Below the pieces are notes generated by a model, which worked only from the letters and a program-made list of their open reading frames with translations, searched no databases and was not told the origin of the DNA. The translations under genes and the position numbers were made by a program. A stretch of DNA of 64,000 nucleotides from the NCBI GenBank assembly GCA_947623455.1, contig OX392529.1, forward strand, positions 4,402,001 to 4,466,000. The letters run 5' to 3'. The DNA comes from Mimachlamys varia (taxonomy: Eukaryota > Mollusca > Bivalvia > Pectinida > Pectinidae). Positions 12,150 through 24,100 of this stretch are shown here, one piece after another (positions within the stretch are counted from its first letter, which is position 1; each line of letters begins with the position of its first letter).

Positions 12150-12699
12150 ATTTGGGTAAGACTTTGGTGATGTGATGTTTATATAACTTCTATTGATTAT
12201 TGCATTTCTATTGTTCTTTATCTATATTATTTAACAAATTGATATTATCATAGGCCTAAAGCACAATACAGATACGTTGGTAATTTCTTTGTCATGCGTG
12301 ATACAGGGGAGATAACCCTTATTCATGTTTTGTTTACTAAAACCTGGAGAAAACGCGTCGACCATCAAAAATTTGCGTATAATTAATTAATAATGCTATT
12401 GGTTTTCTTATAATTGTGGTGTACTTGTACGATTTGGGTAGCTTTGGGACGATTTGGGTAGATTTGGGTAAGATTTGGGTAGATTTGGGTAATTCGTCAT
12501 GCCGTTATACTGTATAATACGGTAAATAAGTAAAAACGGCCGCCCGTAGGATTGGAAAAATCATTTAGTAAACAATGTAGAACATATAACACATGTACAA
12601 ATTAAGTTTTTTAAAGTATAAAATGCCCATAGAATACTAAACTGGAATTACTTCTGTACAAGATATCCCGCGAAGAGTTGAATTTTGGCGCGTTCGGAA

Positions 12700-12826
12700 A
12701 TGCATGTCGGATGATATTGCTTTTTCCGGACCCTGAACTAGTGTACTACTTCCGGATAGAAGAGTAATCACGTGACAAAAAGTTCTGTGTGTGTACCAAA
12801 GATGATTTCATCTTGCAACCAAAGTC
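12700..12826 (+). promoter_or_regulatory. Candidate promoter and non-coding first exon of the RNF212-like gene
   Basis: ACTTCCGG (ETS-type site) at about 12748 and CACGTGAC (E-box, USF/MYC type) at about 12770 are followed by a strong donor, GTAAGT, at 12827. The first coding exon of the RNF212-like gene opens with an acceptor at 15115-15116 four bases ahead of its ATG, so a non-coding first exon is expected upstream. This is the best candidate I see. There is no TATA box and no transcript evidence. Confidence 0.3.
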
Positions 12827-13286
12827 GTAAGTTTTAACCTTTGCTTAACTCATTCATTTGAGTCATGTAAGTTTCAATGGCGTTGGCTGTTGGGACTTTT
12901 TGAGGAGCTTCTTGAAGAAGTATGAACACTAAGTCTAATGATTGTTCTTCGAAATTATAATCCAAACATCACCAGTGTCATTGATCACCGATTCCTGTTG
13001 GTGATACCAAGGTACGTTAACACAAAAAATGGCCATATTCTGTCCAATGCAAATTATGATGCTTTTTAACGTTTTTAAAGTTTATTTTCTATAGCGATTA
13101 CCTCCCCTTGATTGTTAAGTTACACACGTTTCATTCTACCGCTACTTAAAAAGGAACTTCAAGTCGTCCAATTTCAATGCATTAGGCCAGTTTCGGTTTG
13201 CAAAGAGACACGTATAGATTTATATGATAAACTCAGCGATATATTCCCTCTGTGATTCATGAAAGTTTTATAATTATTAATATTAA
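12827..13286. other. Putative first intron, no gene seen
   Basis: Unique sequence between the fold-back element and the MITE at 13287; nothing recognised apart from the candidate donor at its left edge. Confidence 0.35.
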
Positions 13287-13672
13287 AGGCCCAATATACG
13301 TAACTTCAGGGAAATTTTCGTGATTCTGAAAAATTCTGAAAAAAAAATCCAGTTGAAAACCATGCAAAAACAAGCCTAAAACGAAGTAAACCTGAGCGGT
13401 AACTTACAAGAAACTCTTGACAAAAAAATCCAAAGAATTGAAAATCATTCAGGTGGGGCCCACTTCAACAACAAACCGAAGGTAGAAAACGGTTCGAAAT
13501 GGACGCGTGTTTACAAATAGCGTGTTTCAACTGCTGCTGTACCGGTAACTGCGAAAGAATTCATCTTGAATATTGCTGATATCAGTTAATCTTGACTAAA
13601 TCTATAAATATAATAAGTTATTAGGCTTTATTTTCGCTTCAAGTTTTGCCGAAAGTTACGTATATTGGGCCT
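13287..13672. mobile_element. MITE with 20-bp terminal inverted repeats
   Basis: AGGCCCAATATACGTAACTT at the left end and its near-complement (AAGTTACGTATATTGGGCCT, one mismatch) at the right bound about 386 bp with no open frame. A target-site duplication is not clear. Confidence 0.7.
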
Positions 13673-13733
13673 CTAAGTGAAAAATTCAGCTGGTTTGCGA
13701 ACTTGTAACTGCATTTTATAGAAATGACGATAC

Positions 13734-14783
13734 TTAAGGACGCTCGACCCTACGTAATACACAAGTTTTGATTCTCGTTTTGTGGTGACGTAGCTTCCTA
13801 TTTTTTGTAACAGGAATTTGAAAACGGGGTATCAAATTCATTCTACACAGTGATATGTTGCGATGTCGACAATGGCGAGATGAGAGGGGACGGTTCAAGT
13901 CTTCAACTCAAGATTACGAGCAAATAAAGTATTATCACGACCACTCCTATTGCAAAACAATAACAAAAACAGATGTACACGATATCGACACAAGGTCGGA
14001 CACTGAGAGCAACGGCAACAGTATAGAAACAGAATTGGAATGTAGGCCTATAGTACCGGTACAACTGGCCATGGTTTCTCAAACTGGAGAGAAAGTCGGC
14101 TTGTGGTAGAATTATCCGTGTTGGCAGACCGTTTACACAAGGGCTGTGCCTGGTGTCATTATATATGCACTATTATGCTGTTGAAAATATAACACAGAAA
14201 GCCGGTAGTTGTTATGTTCTAAAATGTTTTAGGCAAATGTAGGCATTCACAGTATATGTGTTATGTAAAAATACTACTGTACCCACTACAAAAACTTCCT
14301 AATAGCATTAAGGGAGACAACCTACCATAGACACAGTTTTACATCTAATTTTCAATAAGTAGCATAAAAAGCTTGTCTGTGATATTTTGATTCAATTTTT
14401 TGCTTGTGCTTTATGTAACTATATGGTATGTAAATAATTTGACTGTGAATACTGAAATTTTTCCGCTAGATATAAAAATAACACACTTTGTAAAAATTGT
14501 TTTGTCCATTTTTCCACAAATAAATTATTTTTGATGTAGCTATTGATTTCTTTTTTTATTTTATTGTATGTTTGTGATTTTCAACAGCATTCACAAGAAA
14601 AAAAAATAGAAAAAAACATTAAATTTTGAGAAAAATCATTTTCTGGTGTTTTTCACCAAAAATGAAACAAATCATAGGAATGCTTAGATTTTCACAAAAT
14701 CAACTCTACCTGGTAGCATTATCAACATATGAAAGTTTTAAGGAAATCTAGCGGCTAATTGCAAAAGGGTCGAGCCTCCTTAA
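13734..14783. mobile_element. TTAA-flanked element (piggyBac-type target), about 1.05 kb
   Basis: TTAA at 13734-13737 and 14780-14783 flank terminal inverted repeats GGACGCTCGACCCT / GGAGGCTCGACCCT. An exact TTAA target duplication is the hallmark of piggyBac and Kolobok elements. Inside is a small frame at 13855-14109 (84 codons, including RWRDERGRFKSS), rich in polar residues and preceded by an AACAG acceptor-like site. I do not recognise its family and it is far too short for a transposase, so the element is probably non-autonomous. Confidence 0.7.
13855..14109 (+). CDS. Small frame inside the TTAA element, doubtful
   Basis: 84 codons from an ATG at 13855 to a stop at 14107-14109: basic N-terminus (MLRCRQWRDERGRFKSS), then Asp/Ser/Thr-rich. 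No known domain recognised. It may be a remnant of the first exon of a captured or parental gene. It lies in the presumed first intron of the RNF212-like gene and shows no splice continuity with it. Confidence 0.2.
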   Translation: MLRCRQWRDERGRFKSSTQDYEQIKYYHDHSYCKTITKTDVHDIDTRSDTESNGNSIETELECRPIVPVQLAMVSQTGEKVGLW

Positions 14784-15119
14784 TCTTTGTGAGATTTTTT
14801 CATGAGTAATATTTGAAAGAATGCCATACAGATTTTATACCACAACTTAATATTTTTTCTTGTGAAAAAAATATCAGCAATTTTGATATTACTGATTCTT
14901 TCTAACTGAGTTTTAACGGTTTCTTTATTAAGAAATCAAAATAATGAAATATGTTCCACCAATGATTTAAATATATGGTGGTTTAATTTATTTTTGAAAA
15001 AAATAACATGAATAAACAAATTTAATTATGACAGACAAATGCTTATCGATAATCCTACATTTTGATATAAGTTATATTAATTGTCACAATGTCATTTTAA
15101 CTTGATCTAAAGTTAGGTA

Positions 15120-18100
15120 ATGGATTGGCTGCATTGCAACACCTGTTTTCACCAACCAGGAGATGGAGGGAAGTTCTTATTAACAAGTTGTGGTCATATA
15201 TACTGTGAAAAGTGTATAGATCAAGGTAAACATTGTCACAGAATGTCAAGACTAAACAATTAAAGCAAACATTAATTATGAACTTGATTATTTTAGAGAA
15301 TCTATAAATCACAACACCAATCTTTATGTATAGTCATGTTCTTATAGTATTATCAATACACATTTAGTATTGTAATGTAAGGAGGAGAGGAAAAGGCAAG
15401 CCCAGATCAACCAATTAATTAATAACAGTCAATGATGGTTGATTGTGTTTAGATCTGTTACAATCCTCCCTCGTTTGATAAAGACTTTGTACAAGAAGAC
15501 AGGAGGCTACATTACCTTCCATGAGTTACTTCTGTTGTGTACCAAATGTAACAGCTATGAAAGGAAAATTATTCAAGACAAGACTAGGATTCAAACCCAG
15601 GACCTTCCAAACTCTAGACAGATGCTCAACAAATATTGAGCTATCTGTTCTCCAATTGTTGACCAGTCTAGATCTTCAACATTATTATAAATACAACCAT
15701 AAGTAGTTTATGATGTTATCATAGTGTTTCTATAATTTGTCAACTAGATTAGTATTAAACAGTTTTTTTTCAGCAATATACAGACAAAATCATTATATTT
15801 TCAAACATCAAAAACAAATTAATGAAATTTGTATTTCAGTTACCAGTGGAAAATGTAAAATGTGTGGCAGTACTTGTACAACCATTCCCCTGTCTGGACA
15901 GGTAAGATAACACAATATCTGGACAGGTAAGACAACAGAATGTCTGGACAGGTAAGACAACACAATGTCTGGACAGGTAAGATAACACAATATCTGGACA
16001 GGTAAGATAACACAATATCTGGATAGGTAAGATAACACATTATCTGGACAGGTAAGATAACACAATATCTGGACAGGTAAGATAACACAATATCTGGACA
16101 GGTAACACAACACAATGTCTGGACAGGTAATACAACACAATGTCTCGATAGGTAATACAACACAATGTCTGGATAGGTAATACAACACAATGTCTGGACA
16201 GGTAAGATAACACAATATCTGGATAGGTAAGATAACACATTATCTGGACAGGAAAGACAACACAATGTCTGGACAGGTAAGATAACACAATATCTGGACA
16301 GGTAAGACAACACAATGTCTGGACAGGTAATACAACACAATGTCTGGACAGGTAACACAACACAATGTCTGGACAGATAACACAACACAATGTCTGGATA
16401 GGTAAGATAACACAATTTCTGGACAGGTAACACAACACAATGTCTTGACAGGTAACACAACACAATATCTGGACAGGTAACACAACACAAATCTGGACAG
16501 GTAATACAACGCAATGTCTGGACAGGTAACACAACACAATGTCTGGACAGATAACACAACACAATGTCTGGACAGGTAACACAACACAATGTCTGGACAG
16601 GTAACAACACAATGTCTGGACAGGTAACACAACACAATGTCTGGACAGGTAATACAACACAATGTCTGGACAGGTAATGCAACACAATGTCTGGACAGGT
16701 AACACAACTTAATATCTGGACAGGTAACACAACAAAATGTCTGGACAGGTAACACAACACAATGTCTAGACAGGAAACACAACACAATGTCTGGACAGGT
16801 AACACAACACAATGTCTGGACAGGTAACACAATACTGTCTGCACATGTAACACAACACAATGTCTTGACAGGTAACGCAACACAATGTCTGGACAGGTAA
16901 TACATCACAATATCTGGACAGGTAACACATCACAATGTTTGGACAGGTAACACAATATCTGGACAGGTAACACAACACAATGTCTGGACAGGTAATACAA
17001 CACAATGTCTGGACAGGTAATACAACACAATGTCTGGACAGGTAACACAACACAATGTCTGGACAGGTAATACAACACAATGTCTGGACAGGTAACACAG
17101 CACAATGTCTGGACAGGTAATACAACACAATGTCTGGACAGGTAACACAATGTCTGGACAGGTAATACATCACAATATCTGGACAGGTAACACATTACAA
17201 TGTTTGGACAGGTAACACAGCACAATGTCTGGACAAGTATCACAGCACAATGTCTGGACAGGTAATACATCACAATATCTGGACAGGTAACACATCACGT
17301 CTGGACAGGTATCACAGCACAATGTCTGGACAGGTAATATACACAATATCTGGACAGGTAACACATCACAATGTTTGGACAGGTAACACAGCACAATGTC
17401 TGGACAGGTAACACAACACAATATCTGGACAGGTAACACAACACAATGTCTGGACAGGTAATACATCACAATATCTGGACAGGTAACACATCACAATGTT
17501 TGGACAGGTAATACAACACAATGTCTGGACAGGTATCACAGCACAATGTCTGGACAGGTAATACAACACAATGTCTGGACAGGTAATACAACACAATGTC
17601 TGGACAGGTAACACAACACATTGTCTGGACAGGTAGGATACCACAATGTTTAGACGGTAGGGTAACACAAAGTCTGGACAACATCAAGTAACACAACACT
17701 AAGTCTGGACAGGTAACAAAACACAATATCTAGGCAGATAGGATAACACAATATCTGGACAGGTAACACAACACAATGTTTAGACAGGTAGGATAACACA
17801 ATATCTGGACAAGTAACACAACACAATGTCTAAACAGGTAAGAGAACTCAACACCTGGAAAGGTCACAGTTCAATATCTTGATCAATAAGGAAAGTATTG
17901 TTATTGATAAATTATAAATTACAATACATATTCTTTTGTAAACTTTTTGACATTCCTTGTGATAAAGATTTGCATTTCATTTTGGCATTTATGATTTTAC
18001 TAACATTTCAGATGAAACCAGATGTAGAATTGTTTTTTACTAATCCAATGGATTTACTGAAAAAGGAATTCAGAAAGATCATTCAGGTTTGTAAGTTAAT

Positions 18101-21100
18101 AAGATCTGTATATTTTAGAAAATACCAAAATGTACCATTGCTTTTAAAGGTTCTCCAGAATTATTTTGATGACAAAAATCTTTTTAATTCTTAATAAAAT
18201 TATCCTCAAAAAAATAATCAGTATAATCATAATATTATGATAATTGTTCATAAAATCTGACTTGGCTCACAACTGTTTCCATTAATATGGCTAATGACAA
18301 TTCGGTTCTGAATAAATCCTTGCAAACATGAACTACCTTAAAGCTAATGTGCTAACCTTAATCTACATACATTTCTAACATGTTTCTCTTGTGCTGCTCA
18401 TGAGCTTAAACTCATGAGTTTCTCATGTGCAAAGGTTAGACTTTTCTGTATGGGAGTATCACCTGTACTGGTGATCCATGACAACACTGATACTGATATT
18501 CATTGCTGTTAAAGGTAATGGACTTCCAGCACAATCAAAGAAGGAGATTTTTTTCATACTTAATGGATAAGGTAAGAAACCATTCCTAGAATTCTGTGTA
18601 TAGAGTTAATGACAATATATCAAAATGGCCTTTTATGTATACAAGATGTGATATCACTGGTTTGCTATTCTAGCTCCACAAACAACAGAATGTTATGGAT
18701 AAATGTCAAAGAGCTATCAGAGCCTCCCAGGACCTGGATAGGTAAGACATTAATCAAAAATACTCAAAAAGATGCTTTGTGTCGATAAGTTAGAGGATTT
18801 TAAGCAAACCTCTTGTTTAAAGGCAATTTTGCTAGAAACATCAAATTTTAACATTACAATGTCTCCATTCAATTACACTTGCTTTCCACAAGATCTGTCT
18901 TAAATGAACCTTGTCAGTTGTCAAGCATGTCAAAAATATATCCATAAGTTAAATTTTAGTTTGAAGTACAGTTTAATCTGAAGAGTAATCCACATTCTCA
19001 TATTCATGTTTTATACATATAGTGGTTTCTACTTTGGATGCTGATTATTACAGGGAGATGAGCAAGCTACGTGAAGAAAACTCTTACCTGAAAAGATTGA
19101 TGAATGAACGTGAAAGTGTAAGAAAAACTTTTTAGTATTTATTTATTGTGATGTCTATTAGTCAGTTCATGCAGTATAAACTAATGGGTGTTAGGAGGTG
19201 GGATGGTTACTCTGTTGCTATGTTGAATGATAAAGTCTTTGCATATGATCATATTCTTTTCTGACAAATTTTGTTTGATAAATCTTCCATGTACACCAAA
19301 TATTTTTCTAGTCCCCTTGGTAAAGTTTTCTCTAGTAAAGGGTTGTCCTCCAGGTATAGTTTTGTCTCCCAGGTATAGTTTTGTCCTCCAGGTATAGTTT
19401 TGTCCCACTAGTATAGTTTTGTCCCCCTGGTATAGTTTTCTCTAGTAAAGGTTTGTCCTCCAGGTATAGTTTTGTCCCCCTGGTATAGTTTTGTCTCCCA
19501 GGTATAGTTTTGTCCTCCAGGTATAGTTTTGTCCCCCTGATATAGTTTTGTCCCACTGGTATAGTTTTGTCACCCTGGTATAGCACCCTGGTTTAGTTTT
19601 GTCCTGCTGGTATAGTTTTAATTGTCCCCCCGGTATAGTTTTGTCCTGCTGGTATAGTTTTGTCCCCCAATATAGTTTTGTTCTGCTGGTATAGTTTTGT
19701 TCTCCTTGTATAGTTGTGCCCTGCCCAGTATAGTTTTGTCCCCCTGGTATAATTTTGTACCGCCGGTATAGTTTTTTGTTTCTATGGTATAGTTTTGTCC
19801 TCCTAGTTAGTTTTGTCCCCCTGTTATAGTTTTGTTCTCCTGGTATAGTTTTGTCCCCCTGATATAGTTTTGTTGCCCTGGTATAGCTTTGTCGCCTCTT
19901 ATAATTTTGTCCCCTTTAATAGTTTTGTCCCCCTGGTATATGTTTCTACCCCAGTATAGTTTTGTCCTGCTGGTATAGTTTTGTCCTGCTGGTATAGTTT
20001 TGTCCTGCTGGTATAGTTTTGTCCTGCTGGTATAGTTTTGTCCCCTTGTATAGTTTTGTCCCCCTGGTATAGTTTTGTCCCCTTGTATAGTTTTGTCCCC
20101 CTGGTATAGTTTTCTTCTCCTGGTATAGTTTTGTCCCCCCGGTATAGTTTTGTTTCCTTGTATGGTTTTGTCACCCTGGTATAGTTTTGTCACCCTGGTA
20201 TAGTTTTGTCCCCTTGTATAGTTTTGCCCCCCTAGTATAGTTTTGTCCCCCTGGTATAGTTTTGTCCCCCTGGTATAGTTTTGTCCCACTGGTATAGTTT
20301 TGTCCCCCGGTATAGTTTTGTCCTGCTGGTATAGTTTTATCCCCTTGGTATAGTTTTGTCCCCCTGGTATATTTTTGTCCCCCTGGTATAGTTTTGTCCC
20401 CCTGGTATAGTTTTGTCCCCCTGGTATAGTTTTGTCCCCCTGGTATAGTTTTGTCCCCCTGGTATAGTTTTGTCCCCCTGGTATATGTTTCTCCCCCGGT
20501 ATAGTTTTGTCCTGCTGGTATAGTTTTGTCCTGCTGGTATAGTTTTGTCCCCTTGTATAGTTTTGTCCCCCTGGTATAGTTTTGTCCCCTTGTATAGTTT
20601 TGTCCCAATGGTATAGTTTTGTCCTGCTGGTATAGTTTTGTCCCCTTGTATAGTTTTGTCCCAATGGTATAGTTTTCTCCCCTTGTATAGTTTTGTTCCC
20701 TTGTATAATTTGTCCCCTGGTATAGTTTTGTCCCCTTGTATAGTTTTGTTCCCATGGTATAGTTTTCTCTCCTTGTATAGTTTTGTCCCCTTGTATAATT
20801 TGTCCCCTTGTATAGTTTTGTCCCCTTGTATAGTTTTGTCCCCCTGGTATAGTTTTGTCCCCTTGTATAGTTTTGTCTCCATGGTATAGTTTTGTCCCTT
20901 TGTATAGTTTTGTCCCCCTGGTATAGTTTTGTCCTGCTGGTATAGTTTTGTCCCCCTGGTATTGTTTTGTCCCCCTGGTATAGTTTTGTCCCCCTTGTAT
21001 AGTTTTGTCCCCTGGTATTATTTGTCCCCCTTGTATAGTTTTGTCCCCCTGGTATAGTTTTGTCCCCTGGTATAATTTGTCCCCCTGGTATAGTTTTGTC

Positions 21101-24100
21101 CTCCTGGTATAGTTTTGTCCCCTTGTATAGTTTTCTCCCCTTGTATAGTTTTGTCCCCTTGTATAATTTGTCCCCTTGTATAGTTTTGTCCCCTTGTATA
21201 GTTTTGTCCCCCTGATATAGTTTTGTCCTGCTGGTATAGTTTTGTCCCCCTGGTATAGTTTTGTCCCCCTGGTATTGTTTTGTCCCCCTGGTATTGTTTT
21301 GTCCCCCTTGTATAGTTTTGTCCCCTGGTATAATTTGTCCCCCTTGTATAGTTTTATCCCCCTGGTATAGTTTTGTCCCCTGGTATAATTTGTCCCCCTG
21401 GTATAGTTTTGTCCCCCTGGTATAGTTTTTTCCCCTTGTATAGTTTTGCCCCCCTGGTATAGTTTTGTCCCCCTGGTATATTTTTGTCCCCCTGGTATAG
21501 TTTTGTCCCCCTGGTATAGTTTTGTCCCACTGGTATAGTTTTGTCCCCCGGTATAGTTTTGTCCTGCTGGTATAGTTTTATCCCCTTGGTATAGTTTTGT
21601 CCCCCTGGTATAGTTTTGTCCCCCTGGTATAGTTTTGTCCCCCTGGTATAGTTTTGTCCCCCTGGTATATGTTTCTCCCCCGGTATAGTTTTGTCCTGCT
21701 GGTATAGTTTTGTCCTGCTGGTATAGTTTTGTCCCCTTGTATAGTTTTGTCCCCCTGGTATAGTTTTGTCCCCTTGTATAGTTTTGTCCCAATGGTATAG
21801 TTTTCTCCTCTTGAATAGTTTTGTCCCCTTGTATAATTTGTCCCCTTGTATAGTTTTGTCCCCTTGTATAGTTTTGTCCCCTTGTATAGTTTTGTCCCCC
21901 TGGTATAGTTTTGTCCCCTTGTATAGTTTTGTCCCCATGGTATAGTTTTGTCCCCTTGTATAGTTTTGTCCCCCTGGTATAGTTTTGTCCTGCTGGTATA
22001 GTTTTGTCCCCTGGTATTATTTGTCCCCCTTGTATAGTTTTGTCCCCCTGGTATAGTTTTGTCCCCTGGTATAATTTGTCCCCCTGGTATAGTTTTGTCC
22101 TCCTGGTATAGTTTTGTCCCCCTGGTATAGTTTTGTCCCCCTTGTATAGTTTTGTCCCCTGGTATAATTTGTCCCCCTTGTATAGTTCTGTCCCCATGGT
22201 ATAGTTTTGTCCCCTGGTATAATTTGTCCCCCTTGTATAGTTTTGTCCCCCTTGTATAGTTTTGTCCCCTGGTATAATTTGTCCCCCTGGTATAGTTTTG
22301 TCCCCCTGGTATAGTTTTGTCCCCATGGTATAGTTTTGTCCTCCTGGTATAATTTGTCCCCTTGTATAGTTTTGTCCCCCTGGTATAGTTTTGTCCCCAT
22401 GGTATAATTTGTGTTGTGTTCCTCGATCTGCATCCTTTCATGCCCACATTAGCATGGTACTTTTCTAGGAGGTTATACACAATCTAAATAGGATTCATTC
22501 TGTTGATGTGGCTATTCAATGTTTTATGTGACTATTATAATGTTGACTTTACAAGATCTTCCTTCTGTCTGTCTGTCCTTCCTTCCACTTTATCGCACCT
22601 CGGACAGGGAAATCTCACGTGATACCCAGTGCTAGATTTTTCTATCTCGTCCGATCTGTCTGGTACCTTTACGTGAGTTTTGGCGGAAATTTAAGCCATT
22701 CATGTATTCATCCGCGCAAGTGACGTAATACTCTCGAATCGGTGACGTCACACGCTCCAGTTAACCAATATTATTAGAAATATGTGCATTCAAACTGTTT
22801 TTGTCATGTATTTAATTATTATGTATTGTTTGGTTGGTTTTTGTTTATTATCTAAATAATGTGTACCGATTGATCATTGTTTTTCTTCTTTGATATAACC
22901 GAACTATATTTTTACGCGAAAGGACTGAATTCGAAGCGCAGATGAAGGTTAATCGGCTTTGAACCAGGAGGCCCCAGACGGGATACTCTTACACTCTAAA
23001 CGCATATATAGATGGGTTGTTATTATACAACTTGATATATGTAAGAGGTGCAAGAAAAAAAATCTATTACCTGTAAGTGATCGAGATCGGGTTATCTCAG
23101 TCTCGGGCTAAGATTCTGTAACATCCCAACCTCGGCTAAAGCCTCGGTTGGGATTATGTTACAGAATCTTAGCCCTCGACTGAGATAACCCGATCTCGAT
23201 CACTTACAGGTAATAGATTTTATTAATCTTGTTCAGGTAGTATTGCCTACATTATCAGTCACGAGACTTCATGCTTATGGTATAAGTGCACTTTGGTAAA
23301 GATGTGTTTCATGTATCAAAAGTAGGTCACTCTCACCCTCATTTCGACCTCTGACCTACATAAAAAAAATATTTGTCTTAGTTTTATCTTCTACAATATT
23401 TTCAAGCTCTTTCTTCTACTCTACTAGTCACTTGAACTTCATACTTAGAGTATAGGTTGACGTTGGCGATATATATATATATACGTAGCTAAAGTAGGTC
23501 ATCTACATCTAAGAAAAAAATTGTTATGGCTCTATCTTGTACACTCCTTGTCATTTGAACTTCGTACTTGGTAAGGGTTCACATTCATGAGGCAGTGCGT
23601 TATGTATCAAGAATAAGTCACTCGCCCTACATTTTGACCTTTGACCTACTTAAAGGAAAAAGTTTGTCTTGGCTCATTATTTTAGTTTACAATGGGATAT
23701 GGGTTTATGACCATTGCCTTGATGATGTGTATGTCATGTATCAACAGGTCACCCTAACCAACGTTTGACCTTTTACCTTGACCAAAATAAGGTTTGTCCG
23801 AGCTATACCCTACACTACTTACCATTTGAAGTGGCATGTCTTGTATCAAGTGAGGCACGGTGGTCTAGTGGTAGGACACCAGGCTAGTGATCAAAGGGTT
23901 GTGAGTTTGAGTCCCGGTCACGGCTCTTGTGTTGTATCCTTGAGCAAGATACTTACTCTGCTTGTTCCAGTCTACTCAGCTGTAAATGAGTACGTGGTTG
24001 GGTAGTGCTAGAAATTGTAGAATGCTAGCTGTGAGCCCCGAAATGGCAGCACTGGTTGTATGCTCCCCAGGGATTTGAGAACGATATTGGCTGGTTGCTA

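Larger units (their letters stand above)
8867..12506. mobile_element. Fold-back element with about 1.2-kb inverted arms
   Basis: The left arm (8867-10087) and right arm (11289-12506) are near-identical reverse complements over about 1.2 kb. The outer ends are AACGGCATGACGAATT and its complement; the inner ends meet near TATCATTAGTTAAAA. The roughly 1.2-kb centre is unique and carries part of a LINE reverse transcriptase. The arms contain internal repeats: an ACCCAAATCT motif at the tips, three to four 46-bp units with the core ACGATCG and GGGACATGT, and two short hairpins each. No transposase or clear target-site duplication is visible. I infer a fold-back or long-TIR DNA element that captured a LINE end; an inverted segmental duplication is the alternative. 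Confidence 0.85.

Noticed and set aside
13855..14109. Extra exon of the RNF212-like gene
   Set aside because: Lies wholly inside a TTAA-flanked element, ends in its own stop before a donor, and does not resemble the family.
15840..17726. Minus-strand Cys/Leu-rich frames (up to 347 codons) in the 25-bp array
   Set aside because: The 25-bp unit is open in several frames, and the array lies antisense within a spliced intron of the RNF212-like gene.
19807..22326. 839-codon minus-strand open frame and its shorter relatives in the 19-bp array
   Set aside because: Pure consequence of a stop-free 57-bp period; residues repeat [19 protein letters not shown], several frames are open at once, and there is no start context or family match.
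23850..23925. tRNA gene
   Set aside because: Head of a SINE with a long body and ATT tail; the same head occurs truncated at 55672.
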